From Spirillospora albida (GTDB lineage Bacteria; Actinomycetota; Actinomycetes; Streptosporangiales; Streptosporangiaceae), in the NCBI RefSeq assembly GCF_000718255.1, contig NZ_JOFJ01000008.1, positions 124,001 to 188,000 of the forward strand: 64,000 nt of DNA, in the 5' to 3' direction. Shown here one piece after another: positions 39,566 to 49,012 of this stretch; the stretch's first letter is position 1; every line of letters begins with the position of its first letter. The notes under the pieces are model-generated. The model was not told where the DNA came from. It saw only the letters and a program-made list of their open reading frames with translations, and did no database searches. The position numbers and the translations under genes were made by a program.

Positions 39566-41695
39566 ATGGTCAGCGTGCAGCGGGAGCGGTCTCAGCGGGA
39601 TGTTGCGCCTGGGCCGTTGGGGCGGCTCGGAGGGTGGGCTGCGGGCCACTTCCGCCTGGTCGTGTTCGTGTGGGTCGGGCTTCTCGTCGTCCTGGGGGCG
39701 TTCGCGCCCAAGGTCAACACGGCGCTGTCCGGAGCGGGATGGCAGGCGGACGGGTCGGAGTCCGTCCAGGTCCGGGAGGCGGCCGAGAAGCACTTCGGTG
39801 GCAACGCGTCCACCGCGCTCCAGGTCGTCGTCGCGGCCGACCGGCCCGTCACGGACGGTGCGGTCGCGGCGGTGATCGACAGGGCCGTGCGCCTCGTGGC
39901 GGCGGACGGCCGGATCGGTCGAGTCGTCCGGCCCCAGCCGGGCGCGACCGTGAGTCCCGATGGCAGGACGGCCGTGATTCTCGCCGGGGCCGCCGCCGAC
40001 CCGAACGAGATGGTGCGGGCGGCCGACGATCTCAAGGAGCCCCTCGCGGCCCTGTCCGCGGACGGGATCGAGGTTTCCGCGACCGGTTCGTCCGTGCTGT
40101 GGAGCGACTTCAACACGGCCAACCACGACGCGATGATGAAGTCCGAGATGCTGTCGTGGCCGGTCACGCTGGCGATCCTCGTCCTGGCGTTCGGGTCGCT
40201 GGTGGCGGCGGGGCTGCCGCTCCTGCTCACCCTCGCGGGGCTCGCCGCGTCCGCGGGCAGCCTCGTGCTGCTGACCGAACTCACGCCGATCTCGATCTGG
40301 GCGATGAACTTCGCGATGATGTTCGCGCTCGCCCTCGGCATCGACTACGCCCTGTTCCTCGTCATGCGGTTCCGCGGTGCGCTCAGCCGGTCCGGCCCGG
40401 CCGACGCGGTCGTCGAGACCATGGACACCGCGGGCAAGGCCGTCCTGCTGTCCGGTGTGACCGTCCTCGTGAGCCTGTCGGCCGTCATGCTGGTTCCGTC
40501 ACCGGCGTTCCGGTCGATGGCGGGCGGCATCATGCTCGCGGTCGTGTTCGTCCTGGCCGCCACCCTCACCCTGCTGCCCGTTGTTCTCGCCCGGCTCGGG
40601 CACCGCATCGACAAGGGCGCGCTGACGCGGGTGACGGGCGAGCACCGATCGCCCCGGTTCGCAGCCTGGGGACGACTGCTCTGGCGGCGGCCGGCGCTGT
40701 TCGGTGTCGCCGCGGCCGGTGTGCTGTTCGCGCTCGCCCTCCCTGTTCTCGGCCTGCGCACCGCCATGCCCTCCATCACCGTCATTCCCGAGGACGCTCC
40801 GGCCCGGGTCGGCTACACCGCGGTCCAGCGGGCCTTCGGTCCCGGCGCGCCCGGGGCGCTCCAGGTCATCGCCGCGGGCCCGCAGGCGGACGAGGCCGTG
40901 CGGGTGCTCAGGGCGGACTCCGGTATCGCCGCGGTCATGCCCGCGGTGCCTTCCGGCTCCGGTCCGGCGCTGATCCAGGCCGTCCCGAAGGTCGATCCGT
41001 CCGATCCCGCCCTGGCCGCCACGGTCGACAGGCTCCGCGGCGACCTGCCGGACTCCGCGCTGGTCGGCGGCGCCGCCGTGGAGAACCTCGACCTGAAGGC
41101 GCTGCTGGACGAGAAGACTCCGCTGGTGCTCGGCACCGTCCTGGCCCTCGGGTTCCTGCTGCTGCTGTTCGCGCTGCGCGCCCCGCTGATCGCGGCGCTC
41201 GGCACCCTCACCAGCCTGCTCTCCACGGCCGCCGCGTTCGGCACCGCCCGGCTCGTCTTCCAGGACGGGCACGGCGCCGGCCTGCTCGGCTTCACGCCGC
41301 AGGGCTTCCTGGACGGCTGGGCGCCCGTCTTCTTCTTCGCCATGATCTTCGCGATCGCGATGGACTACACGGTGTTCCTTCTCGCGTCCGCCAAGGAGCA
41401 CTACGAGAAGAGCGGCGATCCCCGCGAGGCCGCCGTCGGGGCGCTGGCCCATTCGGGCCGCGTCATCTTCGCCGCGGCGGGCGTCATGGTGGCGGTGTTC
41501 TTCACGTTCGCCCTGTCCGGGCCGCTGCCGCCGAAAGAGATGGGCATCGTCCTGGGCGTCGCCGTCCTGCTGGACGCCTTCCTGGTGCGGCTCGTCCTGC
41601 TGCCCGTCCTGCTCCGCCTCGCCGGGCACGCCGCCTGGGCGTGCCCCCGGTGGCTCGCCCGCCTGCTGCCGGAGGTGCGGTTCGTCCATGACTGA
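39566..41695 (+). CDS. MMPL-family RND transporter under CsoR-type control
   Basis: 709 residues from ATG 39566, chosen because AGGGAG lies a few bases upstream. Two MMPL modules: helices with FALALGIDYALFLVMRFRG in the first half and FAIAMDYTVFLLASAKEHYE in the second, each after a large external loop. It is a proton-driven exporter of unknown substrate and only distantly similar to the MMPL protein at 27876-30008. Two CsoR-type operators lie in its promoter. A third lies before the repressor gene 66 bp downstream, so transporter and repressor form one regulon. Confidence 0.93.
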   Translation: MVSVQRERSQRDVAPGPLGRLGGWAAGHFRLVVFVWVGLLVVLGAFAPKVNTALSGAGWQADGSESVQVREAAEKHFGGNASTALQVVVAADRPVTDGAVAAVIDRAVRLVAADGRIGRVVRPQPGATVSPDGRTAVILAGAAADPNEMVRAADDLKEPLAALSADGIEVSATGSSVLWSDFNTANHDAMMKSEMLSWPVTLAILVLAFGSLVAAGLPLLLTLAGLAASAGSLVLLTELTPISIWAMNFAMMFALALGIDYALFLVMRFRGALSRSGPADAVVETMDTAGKAVLLSGVTVLVSLSAVMLVPSPAFRSMAGGIMLAVVFVLAATLTLLPVVLARLGHRIDKGALTRVTGEHRSPRFAAWGRLLWRRPALFGVAAAGVLFALALPVLGLRTAMPSITVIPEDAPARVGYTAVQRAFGPGAPGALQVIAAGPQADEAVRVLRADSGIAAVMPAVPSGSGPALIQAVPKVDPSDPALAATVDRLRGDLPDSALVGGAAVENLDLKALLDEKTPLVLGTVLALGFLLLLFALRAPLIAALGTLTSLLSTAAAFGTARLVFQDGHGAGLLGFTPQGFLDGWAPVFFFAMIFAIAMDYTVFLLASAKEHYEKSGDPREAAVGALAHSGRVIFAAAGVMVAVFFTFALSGPLPPKEMGIVLGVAVLLDAFLVRLVLLPVLLRLAGHAAWACPRWLARLLPEVRFVHD

Positions 41696-41716
41696 GCCGG
41701 GCCGCCGGAAGGTATC

Positions 41717-41732
41717 ATACCCCTGGAGGTAT
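41717..41732. promoter_or_regulatory. CsoR/CstR-type operator 3
   Basis: ATACCCCTGGAGGTAT, the third copy of the palindrome, 29 bases upstream of the repressor start codon. It implies autoregulation of the repressor. Confidence 0.7.
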
Positions 41733-41761
41733 TGTCCCGGGTGATGGAGGGGAACGAGGCC

Positions 41762-42028
41762 ATGAAGGTCGAAGAGGACGCGCAGAAGGCGGTGCTCAAC
41801 CGGCTTCGCCGGGCGCAGGGCCAGCTCGCCGCGATCATCACCATGATCGAGGCCGGTCGGGACTGCAAGGACGTCGTGACGCAGCTCGCCGCCGTCTCCC
41901 GTGCCCTCGACCGCGCCGGCTTCAAGATCATTGCGAGTGGCATGCGCCAGTGCATGGCCGCCGCCGACGACCAGGACGCGCCGATGACCGAGGAGGAACT
42001 GGAGAAGCTCTTCCTCAGCCTGGCCTGA
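41762..42028 (+). CDS. CsoR/FrmR-family repressor, CstR-like (no ligand His)
   Basis: 88 residues from ATG 41762, with GGAGGGG nine bases upstream (ATG 41744 also possible). The DUF156 four-helix fold is clear: LNRLRRAQGQLAAIITMIE, RDCKDVVTQLAAVSRALDRA, GMRQCM. Aligned to copper sensor CsoR (Cys36, His61, Cys65), this protein has C35 and C64 but glycine at position 60 where the copper-ligand His would be. Two cysteines without His is the pattern of CstR, which senses persulfides and related reactive sulfur. I infer a thiol-based sensor rather than a Cu(I) sensor; metal sensing by other residues is not excluded. Confidence 0.88.
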   Translation: MKVEEDAQKAVLNRLRRAQGQLAAIITMIEAGRDCKDVVTQLAAVSRALDRAGFKIIASGMRQCMAAADDQDAPMTEEELEKLFLSLA

Positions 42029-42042
42029 GTCATCCGGCAACG

Positions 42043-42072
42043 ACGCGTCCGTGCGCATGCGCACGGGCGCGT
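42043..42072 (+). terminator. Hairpin after the CsoR-family gene
   Basis: ACGCG-CCGTGCGC pairs with GCGCACGG-CGCGT around a GCAT centre, with one mismatch, ending TT. It lies 15 bases past the repressor stop and before the cyd operon. Confidence 0.65.
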
Positions 42073-42251
42073 TCGTCGTCTCGGTGACGAGGTTCACGTC
42101 GGCGGGATCGCCTGTACCGGCGAGGTTCTCGGGCGGAGGTCCCTGGTCCGACGGACCTTTGGCCCTTCGGCCGGCGGCGGGCGCGGTGGTGGGGTGGCCT
42201 CGGGCGGCGTGCTCGAACGCCGCCGTTCGAACCGTGAAGGGAAGGTCCGCG

Positions 42252-43640
42252 TTGGACGCGCTCGACCTGGCACGGTGGCAGTTCGGGATCACCACCGTCT
42301 ACCACTTCATCTTCGTGCCCCTCAGTATCGGGTTGGCGTTCCTGGTGGCGAGCATGCAGACCGCCTGGTACCTGAAGAAGGACCCGGTCTATCTGCGGAT
42401 GACGAAGTTCTTCGGGAAGCTGCTCCTGATCAACTTCGCCATCGGCGTCGTCACCGGCATCGTGCAGGAGTTCCAGTTCGGCATGAACTGGTCGGACTAC
42501 TCGCGATTCGTCGGTGACGTGTTCGGGGCGCCGCTGGCGATGGAGGGGCTGCTGGCGTTCTTCCTGGAGTCCACGTTCCTCGGACTGTGGATCTTCGGGT
42601 GGGACAAACTGTCGCCCCGGCTGCACCTCGCCACGATCTGGCTGCTGGCGATCGGGACGAACCTGTCCGCCTACTTCATCCTCGCGGCGAACTCGTGGAT
42701 GCAGCACCCGGTCGGATACCGGATCAACCCGGAGACGAACCGGGCCGAGCTGACCAGCATCTGGGACGTGCTGACGAACTCCACGACGCTCGTGACGTTC
42801 CCGCACGTCATCTTCGGCGCGTTCATCACCGGCGGCGTGTTCGTCATCGGGGTCAGCGCCTGGCACCTGATGAAGGGACGCGACACCGAGCTGTTCCGGC
42901 GGTCGCTGCGGGCCGGGCTCGTCCTGTCGCTGGTGTCCGGGATCGGCGTGACGGTGTCGGGCGACATCCAGGCGCGGATCATGACCGAGCAGCAGCCGAT
43001 GAAGATGGCGGCCGCGGAGGCGCTGTACAACACGTCCACGCCGGGCTCGTTCTCGGTGTTCACGCTCGGCTCGCTGGACGGGAGCGAGGAGCTGTGGAGC
43101 GTCCGGATCCCCCATCTGCTGTCGCTGATGGCGACGGGCGACCCGAACGGCGAGGTCGAGGGGATCAACGACCTGCAGAAGCGGTACGAGGCGATCCACG
43201 GGCCGGGGAGCTACAAGCCGGTCATCCCGGTCACCTACTGGACGTTCCGGCTCATGATCGGGTTCGGGATGCTGGCCGTGCTGCTGTCGGTGGCGGGGCT
43301 CTGGCTCACACGGCGCGGACGCCTGCCGGGCGGCCGCTGGTTCCACCGGGCGGCGCTCGCGTCGATCGCGCTGCCGTTCCTCGCGAACACCATGGGCTGG
43401 ATCTTCACCGAGATGGGCCGGCAGCCATGGGTGGTGCACGAGGTCCTGCTGACCCGCGACGGGGTGTCGCCCGACGTATCGAGCTTCGAGGTCATCACGT
43501 CCCTGACGGTGTTCACGCTGCTGTACGCGGCGCTGGCGGTGGTCGCCGGGGCGCTCATGGTCCGGTACGCGCGGCAGGGGCCGCCGCCGGAGGACGAGAC
43601 GCCCAAGGACGACGAGCCGATGCCCGCCTTCTCGTACTGA
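42252..43640 (+). CDS. cydA: Cytochrome bd ubiquinol oxidase subunit I
   Basis: 462 residues. RWQFGITTVYHFIFVPLSIG contains the first heme ligand histidine (H18). NSWMQHPVGY carries the second, and GRQPWVVHEVLLT is the conserved block near the quinone loop. The loop is the short form usual in actinobacteria. TTG 42252 is chosen for GGAAGG six bases upstream; GTG 42234 is an alternative. It oxidises quinol and reduces oxygen with high affinity. It is the first gene of cydABDC. I found no Rex-type TTGTGA-N6-TCACAA site upstream. Confidence 0.96.
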   Translation: MDALDLARWQFGITTVYHFIFVPLSIGLAFLVASMQTAWYLKKDPVYLRMTKFFGKLLLINFAIGVVTGIVQEFQFGMNWSDYSRFVGDVFGAPLAMEGLLAFFLESTFLGLWIFGWDKLSPRLHLATIWLLAIGTNLSAYFILAANSWMQHPVGYRINPETNRAELTSIWDVLTNSTTLVTFPHVIFGAFITGGVFVIGVSAWHLMKGRDTELFRRSLRAGLVLSLVSGIGVTVSGDIQARIMTEQQPMKMAAAEALYNTSTPGSFSVFTLGSLDGSEELWSVRIPHLLSLMATGDPNGEVEGINDLQKRYEAIHGPGSYKPVIPVTYWTFRLMIGFGMLAVLLSVAGLWLTRRGRLPGGRWFHRAALASIALPFLANTMGWIFTEMGRQPWVVHEVLLTRDGVSPDVSSFEVITSLTVFTLLYAALAVVAGALMVRYARQGPPPEDETPKDDEPMPAFSY

Positions 43641-43656
43641 GTCCGGAGACACGACC

Positions 43657-44730
43657 ATGGAACTGACGACCTTCTGGTTCATCCTGATCGGGGTCCTGTG
43701 GACGGGGTACTTCGTCCTGGAGGGCTTCGACTTCGGGGTCGGGATCCTGCTGCCGATCCTGGCGCCGCGCCGCGACGGGCACTCCGAGATCGACCGCCGC
43801 GTCATGATCAACAGCATCGGGCCGGTGTGGGACGGCAACGAGGTGTGGCTGCTGGTGGCGGGCGGCGCGACGTTCGCCGCGTTCCCCGAGTGGTACGCGA
43901 CGCTGTTCAGCGGGTTCTACCTGCCGCTGCTGCTGATCCTGGTGGCGCTGATCGTCCGGGGGCTCGCGTTCGAGTACCGGGGCAAGATCGACGGTGACCG
44001 GTGGCGCCGCAACTGGGACCGCGTGATCTTCTGGGGCTCGCTCGTCCCGGCGTTCCTGTGGGGGGTCGCGTTCGCGAACATCGTCCGCGGTGTCCCGATC
44101 AACGCCGACCACCACTACACCGGGAACCTGTTCACGCTCCTGAACCCGTACGCGCTGCTGGGCGGACTGACGACGCTGCTGGTCTTCGTCCTGCACGGCG
44201 CGGTGTTCCTCGCCCTCAAGACCGACGGCGAGGTGCGGTACCGGGCGCGGGCGTTCATCACCCGGACGTGGCTGCCCGTCGCGGGCGTCGCGGCGCTGTT
44301 CCTCGTCCTCACGCAGCTGTCGGACGGACGACCGGCGACCTGGGCGACGGCCGGGGTCGCGGCGATCGCGCTGCTCGGCGGCATCGCCGCCGCGCTGCGG
44401 GGCCGGGAGGGCATCGCGTTCGCCGGGACGGCCGTCGCGATCGTCGCGACCGTCGCGACGCTGTTCGGGAACCTGTGGCCGGACGTGATGCCGTCCAGCA
44501 CCTCGGCCCTGTTCAGCCTGACCGTCGAGAACGCCTCGTCCACGCCCTACACCCTGAAGGTGATGACGTGGGTGGCGGTGCTGTTCACGCCGGTCGTCCT
44601 CCTCTACCAGGGGTGGACGTACTGGGTGTTCCGCAAGCGCCTCACGCGGCACGCCATCGCCCCGTCCTCCGCGCAGGCCGCGGCGGGCCTCGGCGCCGAC
44701 GGGCAGGCCTCGGCCGGACAGATGCCGTGA
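43657..44730 (+). CDS. cydB: Cytochrome bd ubiquinol oxidase subunit II
   Basis: 357 residues with eight or nine membrane helices. FWFILIGVLWTGYFVLEGFD is the family N-terminus, and GPVWDGNEVWLLVAGGATFA carries the conserved Trp-Asp-x-Asn-Glu-x-Trp motif. ATG 43657 follows GGAGA by seven bases, and 16 bp separate it from cydA. The stop overlaps cydD as GTGA. Confidence 0.96.
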   Translation: MELTTFWFILIGVLWTGYFVLEGFDFGVGILLPILAPRRDGHSEIDRRVMINSIGPVWDGNEVWLLVAGGATFAAFPEWYATLFSGFYLPLLLILVALIVRGLAFEYRGKIDGDRWRRNWDRVIFWGSLVPAFLWGVAFANIVRGVPINADHHYTGNLFTLLNPYALLGGLTTLLVFVLHGAVFLALKTDGEVRYRARAFITRTWLPVAGVAALFLVLTQLSDGRPATWATAGVAAIALLGGIAAALRGREGIAFAGTAVAIVATVATLFGNLWPDVMPSSTSALFSLTVENASSTPYTLKVMTWVAVLFTPVVLLYQGWTYWVFRKRLTRHAIAPSSAQAAAGLGADGQASAGQMP

Positions 44731-46364
44731 AACCCCTCGATCCGCGGCTGCTGCGGTACGCGCGGGCGGCGCGGGCCTACCTGGCCGGCACCGTCGCGCT
44801 CAGCCTCGCCACGACGGTCCTCGTCCTGGCGCAGGCCGTGCTGCTCGCGCGGATCCTGGCGGACGCCTTCACCGGCTCCGGCGCGGACGCCCGCGACTTC
44901 GCCTTCCTCGCCGTCGTGATCGCCCTGCGCGGGCTCGTCACGTACGGCGGGGAGGCGACGGCGCTGCGGGCCGCCGCGAAGGTCAAGTCCCAGCTGCGGC
45001 GCGCGCTGGTCGAGCACGCGCTGCGGCTGGGCCCCGGCCGGCTCCGGGCGCCCGGCGAGGTCGCGACCCTCGCCGTCCGGGGACTGGACGCCCTGGACGC
45101 GTACTTCGCCCGGTACCTCCCGCAGCTCGTGCTGGCCTGCGTCGTCCCGGTCGCGGTCCTCGCGGTGATCTTCGGTGCGGACCCGCTGTCGGCGGGAGTC
45201 ATCGCCTTCACCCTGCCGCTCATCCCCGTCTTCATGATCCTGGTCGGACTGCACACCCGCGCGCGCACCGAACGCCAGTGGCACCTGCTGGAACGCCTCG
45301 GCGGACACTTCCTGGACGTGGTCGAGGGCCTGCCCACCCTGAAGGTCTTCGGCCGGGCCAAGGCGCAGGCGGCGGTGATCCGGGAGGTCACGGACACGCA
45401 CCGCCGCGCCACCATGCGGACCCTCCGCATCGCGTTCCTGTCGGCACTCGTCCTGGAACTGCTCGCGACCCTGGCCGTGGCGCTCGTCGCGGTCGAGGTC
45501 GGCCTGCGGCTCCTGCACGGCGGGCTGCCGTACGAGACCGCGCTGATCGTCCTGCTCCTGGCGCCGGAGGCGTACCAGCCGCTCCGCAACGTCGGCGCCC
45601 AGTTCCACGCCAGCATGGAGGGCGTCACCGCGGCCGAGCGCGTGTTCGAGATCCTGGAGACGGAAGCACCGGACGCCGCGTCCGGCGACCCCGGCGCGGA
45701 AGCGCGGCTCACCCTCGACGGCGTGACCGTCCGCTACCCCGGACGGGACGTCCCCGCCCTCAGTGACGTCACGCTGGAGGTCGAGCCGGGCAGGCGGCTC
45801 GTCGTCATCGGCCCCAGCGGATCCGGCAAGAGCACGCTCCTCGGCCTGTTCCTCCGCTTCGTCGAGCCGACCGAGGGGCGGACCGGGTTCGGGCACGTCC
45901 CCGCCGCCGAGTGGCGCACCGGCCTGTCCTGGGTGCCGCAGGACCCGTACCTGTTCGCGGGCAGCGTCGCCGACAACATCCGGCTCGCCGCGCCCGACGC
46001 GGGTGACGACGCCGTCCGGGAGGCCGCCCGCCTGGCCGGCGCCGACTTCATCGACGCCCTGCCCCAGGGGCTGCGGACCCCGCTCGGCGAACGCGGCGCC
46101 CGGCTTTCCAGCGGGCAGCGGCAGCGCATCGCGCTGGCCCGCGCCTTCCTGCGCGACGCGCCGGTCCTCCTGCTGGACGAGCCGACCGCGCACCTAGACG
46201 CCGCGACCGCCGCCGGCATCCGGAACACCGTGGAGCGGCTCATGACCGGGCGGACCGTCGTCCTCGTCACCCACGACCACTCCTGGACGGCGACCGCCGA
46301 CCGCGTGGCCGTCATCGAGAACGGGCGGCTCCACGTCCACGACACCCTGGCGGCGGCATCATGA
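44727..46364 (+). CDS. cydD: Thiol reductant ABC exporter, CydD subunit
   Basis: 545 residues. Six membrane helices occupy about 1-310, then the ATPase with GPSGSGKST, LSSGQRQRIALARAF and LLLDEPTAHLD. With CydC it exports cysteine/glutathione and binds heme, and is needed to assemble cytochrome bd. GTG 44727 overlaps the cydB stop, and the cydC start overlaps its own stop as ATGA. Confidence 0.95.
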   Translation: MKPLDPRLLRYARAARAYLAGTVALSLATTVLVLAQAVLLARILADAFTGSGADARDFAFLAVVIALRGLVTYGGEATALRAAAKVKSQLRRALVEHALRLGPGRLRAPGEVATLAVRGLDALDAYFARYLPQLVLACVVPVAVLAVIFGADPLSAGVIAFTLPLIPVFMILVGLHTRARTERQWHLLERLGGHFLDVVEGLPTLKVFGRAKAQAAVIREVTDTHRRATMRTLRIAFLSALVLELLATLAVALVAVEVGLRLLHGGLPYETALIVLLLAPEAYQPLRNVGAQFHASMEGVTAAERVFEILETEAPDAASGDPGAEARLTLDGVTVRYPGRDVPALSDVTLEVEPGRRLVVIGPSGSGKSTLLGLFLRFVEPTEGRTGFGHVPAAEWRTGLSWVPQDPYLFAGSVADNIRLAAPDAGDDAVREAARLAGADFIDALPQGLRTPLGERGARLSSGQRQRIALARAFLRDAPVLLLDEPTAHLDAATAAGIRNTVERLMTGRTVVLVTHDHSWTATADRVAVIENGRLHVHDTLAAAS

Positions 46365-48190
46365 CGACCTCGCAACCGCTCGCCCGCCGGTTCGCGGGGA
46401 GGCCGCGTGCCCCGCTCGGGTCCTCGGGGCGGGGGCCGCTGATGCGGCTGCTGGGATTCGCGCGGCCGATGCGGGCCCGGCTGGCGCTCGCCGTCCTCGC
46501 GGGCGCCGGGACGACGATGGCGGGGATCGCGCTGCTCGGCGTGTCCGGGTTCCTCATCGCGCGCGCCGCCGAGCGGCCGAGCGTCACGGCGCTGACGATC
46601 GCGGTCGTCGCGGTCCGCGCGCTCGGCGTCGGCCGCGGCGTGCTCCGCTACGTCGAACGGCTGACCTCGCACGACGTCGCGTTCCGCGTGCTCTCCGACG
46701 TCCGCGTGAAGATCTACCGGCGGCTCGCGAGGATCGCCCCGGCCGGGCTGCGCGAGTTCCGCTCCGGCGACCTGCTGGCCCGGCTCGTGTCCGACGTCGA
46801 CACGACGCAGGACCTGTTCGTCCGCGGCGTCATCCCGGTCGCGTCGGCCGCGCTGGCGGGCGGCGCCGCCGTCACGGCGTGCGCGTTCCTGCTGTCCCCG
46901 GCCGCCGGGACGCTCGCCGCCGGGCTCCTCGTCGCGGGCGTGCTCGTGCCGTGGTGGGCGACGGTCCTGACCCGCCGTGCCGCCGACCGGGCCGCCGCCG
47001 CGCGCGGCGAGCTCGCGACCCGCGTCGTGGACGTCCTGTCCGGCGCCCCCGACCTGATCGCGTTCGGCGCGCAGGACCGGGCGCTCGCCGCCGTGGCCGC
47101 CGCCGACGGCGACCTCACCGCGCAGGCCCGGCGCGGCGCGTTCGCGGAGGCGCTCGGGGCGGGCCTCGTCGCCGCCGTCACCGGCGCCACCGTGTGGACG
47201 GTCCTGCTCCTCGGCGTCACCGCCGTCGAGGGCGGCACCCTCGGCCGCGTCCCGCTCGCCGCCCTCACCCTCACCGCCCTCGCCGCGTTCGAGGTGGTCG
47301 TGGGGCTGCCCGCGGCGGCGGCGCGGCTCGCCGAGACCCGCTCGTCCGCCCGCCGGATCACCGCCGTCCTGGACGCGCCCGAACCGGTCCGCGACCCGGA
47401 CCGGCCCCGTCCCGCCCCGGACCGGCCCCTGACCGTCCGGATGCGCGGCGTGCGGGCCCGCTACGGCCCGGACGAGCCGTGGGCGCTCGACGGCCTCGAC
47501 CTCGACCTCGCCCCCGGCCGCCGCGTCGCGCTCGTCGGACCGAGCGGCGCGGGCAAGAGCACGGCCGCGTCCGTCCTGCTGCGCTTCCTCGAATACGGCG
47601 CCGGCACCGTCACCCTGAACGGGCACGACCTGCGGAAGCACGCGGGCGACGACGTCCGGCGGCTGATCGGCGGCTGCCCCCAGCAACCGCACGTGTTCGA
47701 CAGCACCGTCCGGGAGAACCTGCGGCTCGCCGCGCCCGGCGCGTCCGACGAGCGGCTCCGCGCGGCCGCCGCCGAAGCGCGCCTGCTGCCGTGGATCGAG
47801 TCCCTGCCGGACGGCTGGGACACCCCGGTCGGCACGCGCGGCACCGCCATGTCGGGCGGCGAGCGCCAGCGCCTCGCACTGGCCCGCGCGCTGCTGGCCG
47901 ACCCCGCGGTCGTCATCCTGGACGAACCCACCGCCCACCTCGACCCGGACGCCCGCGCCGCCCTGACCGCCGACCTGCTGCGCGCCACCCGGGGCCGGAG
48001 CACCCTGCTGATCACGCACGATCTGGCGGGCCTGGACGAGGTCGACGAGATCGTGGTCCTCGACGGCGGGAAGGTCGTCCAGCGCGGAACCCATGACGAC
48101 CTGGTCGGCCGCGACGGCCTCTACCGCCGCATGTGGTCAGGCAGCGCACCAGCGGAGGCGGACGCAGCCCCGATCGGCGTCGAACTCTAG
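46361..48190 (+). CDS. cydC: Thiol reductant ABC exporter, CydC subunit
   Basis: 609 residues. An N-terminal polar extension of about 28 residues precedes the membrane domain (ALLGVSGFLIARAAERPS, VRALGVGRGVLRYVERL), then the ATPase with GPSGAGKST, MSGGERQRLALARAL and VILDEPTAHLD. It is the partner of CydD and the last gene of the cyd operon. In many actinobacteria cydDC are fused; here they are separate but coupled by ATGA. Confidence 0.94.
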   Translation: MTTSQPLARRFAGRPRAPLGSSGRGPLMRLLGFARPMRARLALAVLAGAGTTMAGIALLGVSGFLIARAAERPSVTALTIAVVAVRALGVGRGVLRYVERLTSHDVAFRVLSDVRVKIYRRLARIAPAGLREFRSGDLLARLVSDVDTTQDLFVRGVIPVASAALAGGAAVTACAFLLSPAAGTLAAGLLVAGVLVPWWATVLTRRAADRAAAARGELATRVVDVLSGAPDLIAFGAQDRALAAVAAADGDLTAQARRGAFAEALGAGLVAAVTGATVWTVLLLGVTAVEGGTLGRVPLAALTLTALAAFEVVVGLPAAAARLAETRSSARRITAVLDAPEPVRDPDRPRPAPDRPLTVRMRGVRARYGPDEPWALDGLDLDLAPGRRVALVGPSGAGKSTAASVLLRFLEYGAGTVTLNGHDLRKHAGDDVRRLIGGCPQQPHVFDSTVRENLRLAAPGASDERLRAAAAEARLLPWIESLPDGWDTPVGTRGTAMSGGERQRLALARALLADPAVVILDEPTAHLDPDARAALTADLLRATRGRSTLLITHDLAGLDEVDEIVVLDGGKVVQRGTHDDLVGRDGLYRRMWSGSAPAEADAAPIGVEL

Positions 48191-48291
48191 GCGGACGGTC
48201 ACCCCGCCCGCGGCGACCGTCCAACAGGCACAAGTTCATCCCGCACCCATCTCCGCGTACCCCGGCCCCCGAACGGGACCCCTTTTCCAGA

Positions 48292-48432
48292 CGCATCGAG
48301 CGCTCGCGTCTCAAGGCGACGGGGTACGGCGAGACCAAGCCGGTCGCGTCCAACACCAAGCCGGACGGCTCCGACGATCCCGAGGCCCGCGCCAAGAACC
48401 GCCGCGTCGTCATCTCCGCCCAACGGAAGTGA
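48292..48432 (+). pseudogene. OmpA/MotB C-terminal domain remnant
   Basis: The frame reads RRIERSRLKATGYGETKPVA, then EARAKNRRVVIS, the last third of an OmpA-family peptidoglycan-binding domain (the GYGE-x-x-PVA and AKNRRV blocks). The preceding sequence in frame is low-complexity and unlike OmpA, so the domain core and any export signal are missing. It lies about 100 bp past cydC. A relic of a deleted gene is the simplest reading. Confidence 0.6.
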
Positions 48433-48511
48433 CGGCCGCCCCCTCACCTCAGCGCTCGCGCGGTCTCCGGAACGTGGCACCGACGTCATACCCGGCGTGT
48501 ACAAAGGGGAC

Positions 48512-49012
48512 GTGAGCGACTGGGACGAGGGTGCGCTGGGGCGGTTGCGGGCCGCCGCGCATCGGGGCGACGGGCGCGGCGGGGTCGCGGTGCTCGCCGG
48601 GCGTCCGCTGCTTCCCGTGCTCCAGTACGCCGGTGACGTGCTCGTCGCGGCGCTGGCCCAGGACGTCCCGGACGCGGAGAAGCTCGTCCGGCAATGCCTC
48701 GCCGAGCTCCACCGGCGCGGATCGTCCGGCGACCGGGAACTCGCCGACGAGGTCGCGGGGGCGCTCGACGGAGCCGGCACGCGACTCGAGCCGCTGCCGG
48801 TCGACCTCGGGGCCGTTGCGGCCGCGCTGGAGGACGGTACGCAGTTCCTCGACCTCGTCCGGGGCGATGTCGTGGACGAGATCCACGACGAATTCGGGCG
48901 GTGGCTCACCATTCCCCGGGAAGACATCGGGGACGGTGAGGAGGAACGGCGCGGAGCCGCGCGGCATTGGCTCGCCTCGCGGGGGTTCCGGGCCGTTCCC
49001 CGCAGCCTCTAG
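48512..49012 (+). CDS. Hypothetical protein (166 aa)
   Basis: The start is probably GTG 48512 after AAAGGGG; GTG 48497 is in frame. The product is acidic and helical: LGRLRAAAHRGDGRGGVAVL, LQYAGDVLVAALAQDVPDAE, CLAELHRRGSSGDRELADEV, and a C-terminal WLASRGFRAVPRSL. It resembles short actinobacterial proteins of unknown function; I cannot assign a family. No signal or membrane segment. Its 3' end overlaps the lysX stop by four bases (convergent). Confidence 0.75.
   Translation: MSDWDEGALGRLRAAAHRGDGRGGVAVLAGRPLLPVLQYAGDVLVAALAQDVPDAEKLVRQCLAELHRRGSSGDRELADEVAGALDGAGTRLEPLPVDLGAVAAALEDGTQFLDLVRGDVVDEIHDEFGRWLTIPREDIGDGEEERRGAARHWLASRGFRAVPRSL

Noticed and set aside
42100..42251. Rex-type operator upstream of cydABDC
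   Set aside because: I looked for TTGTGA-N6-TCACAA and found nothing close; the leader is simply GC-rich.
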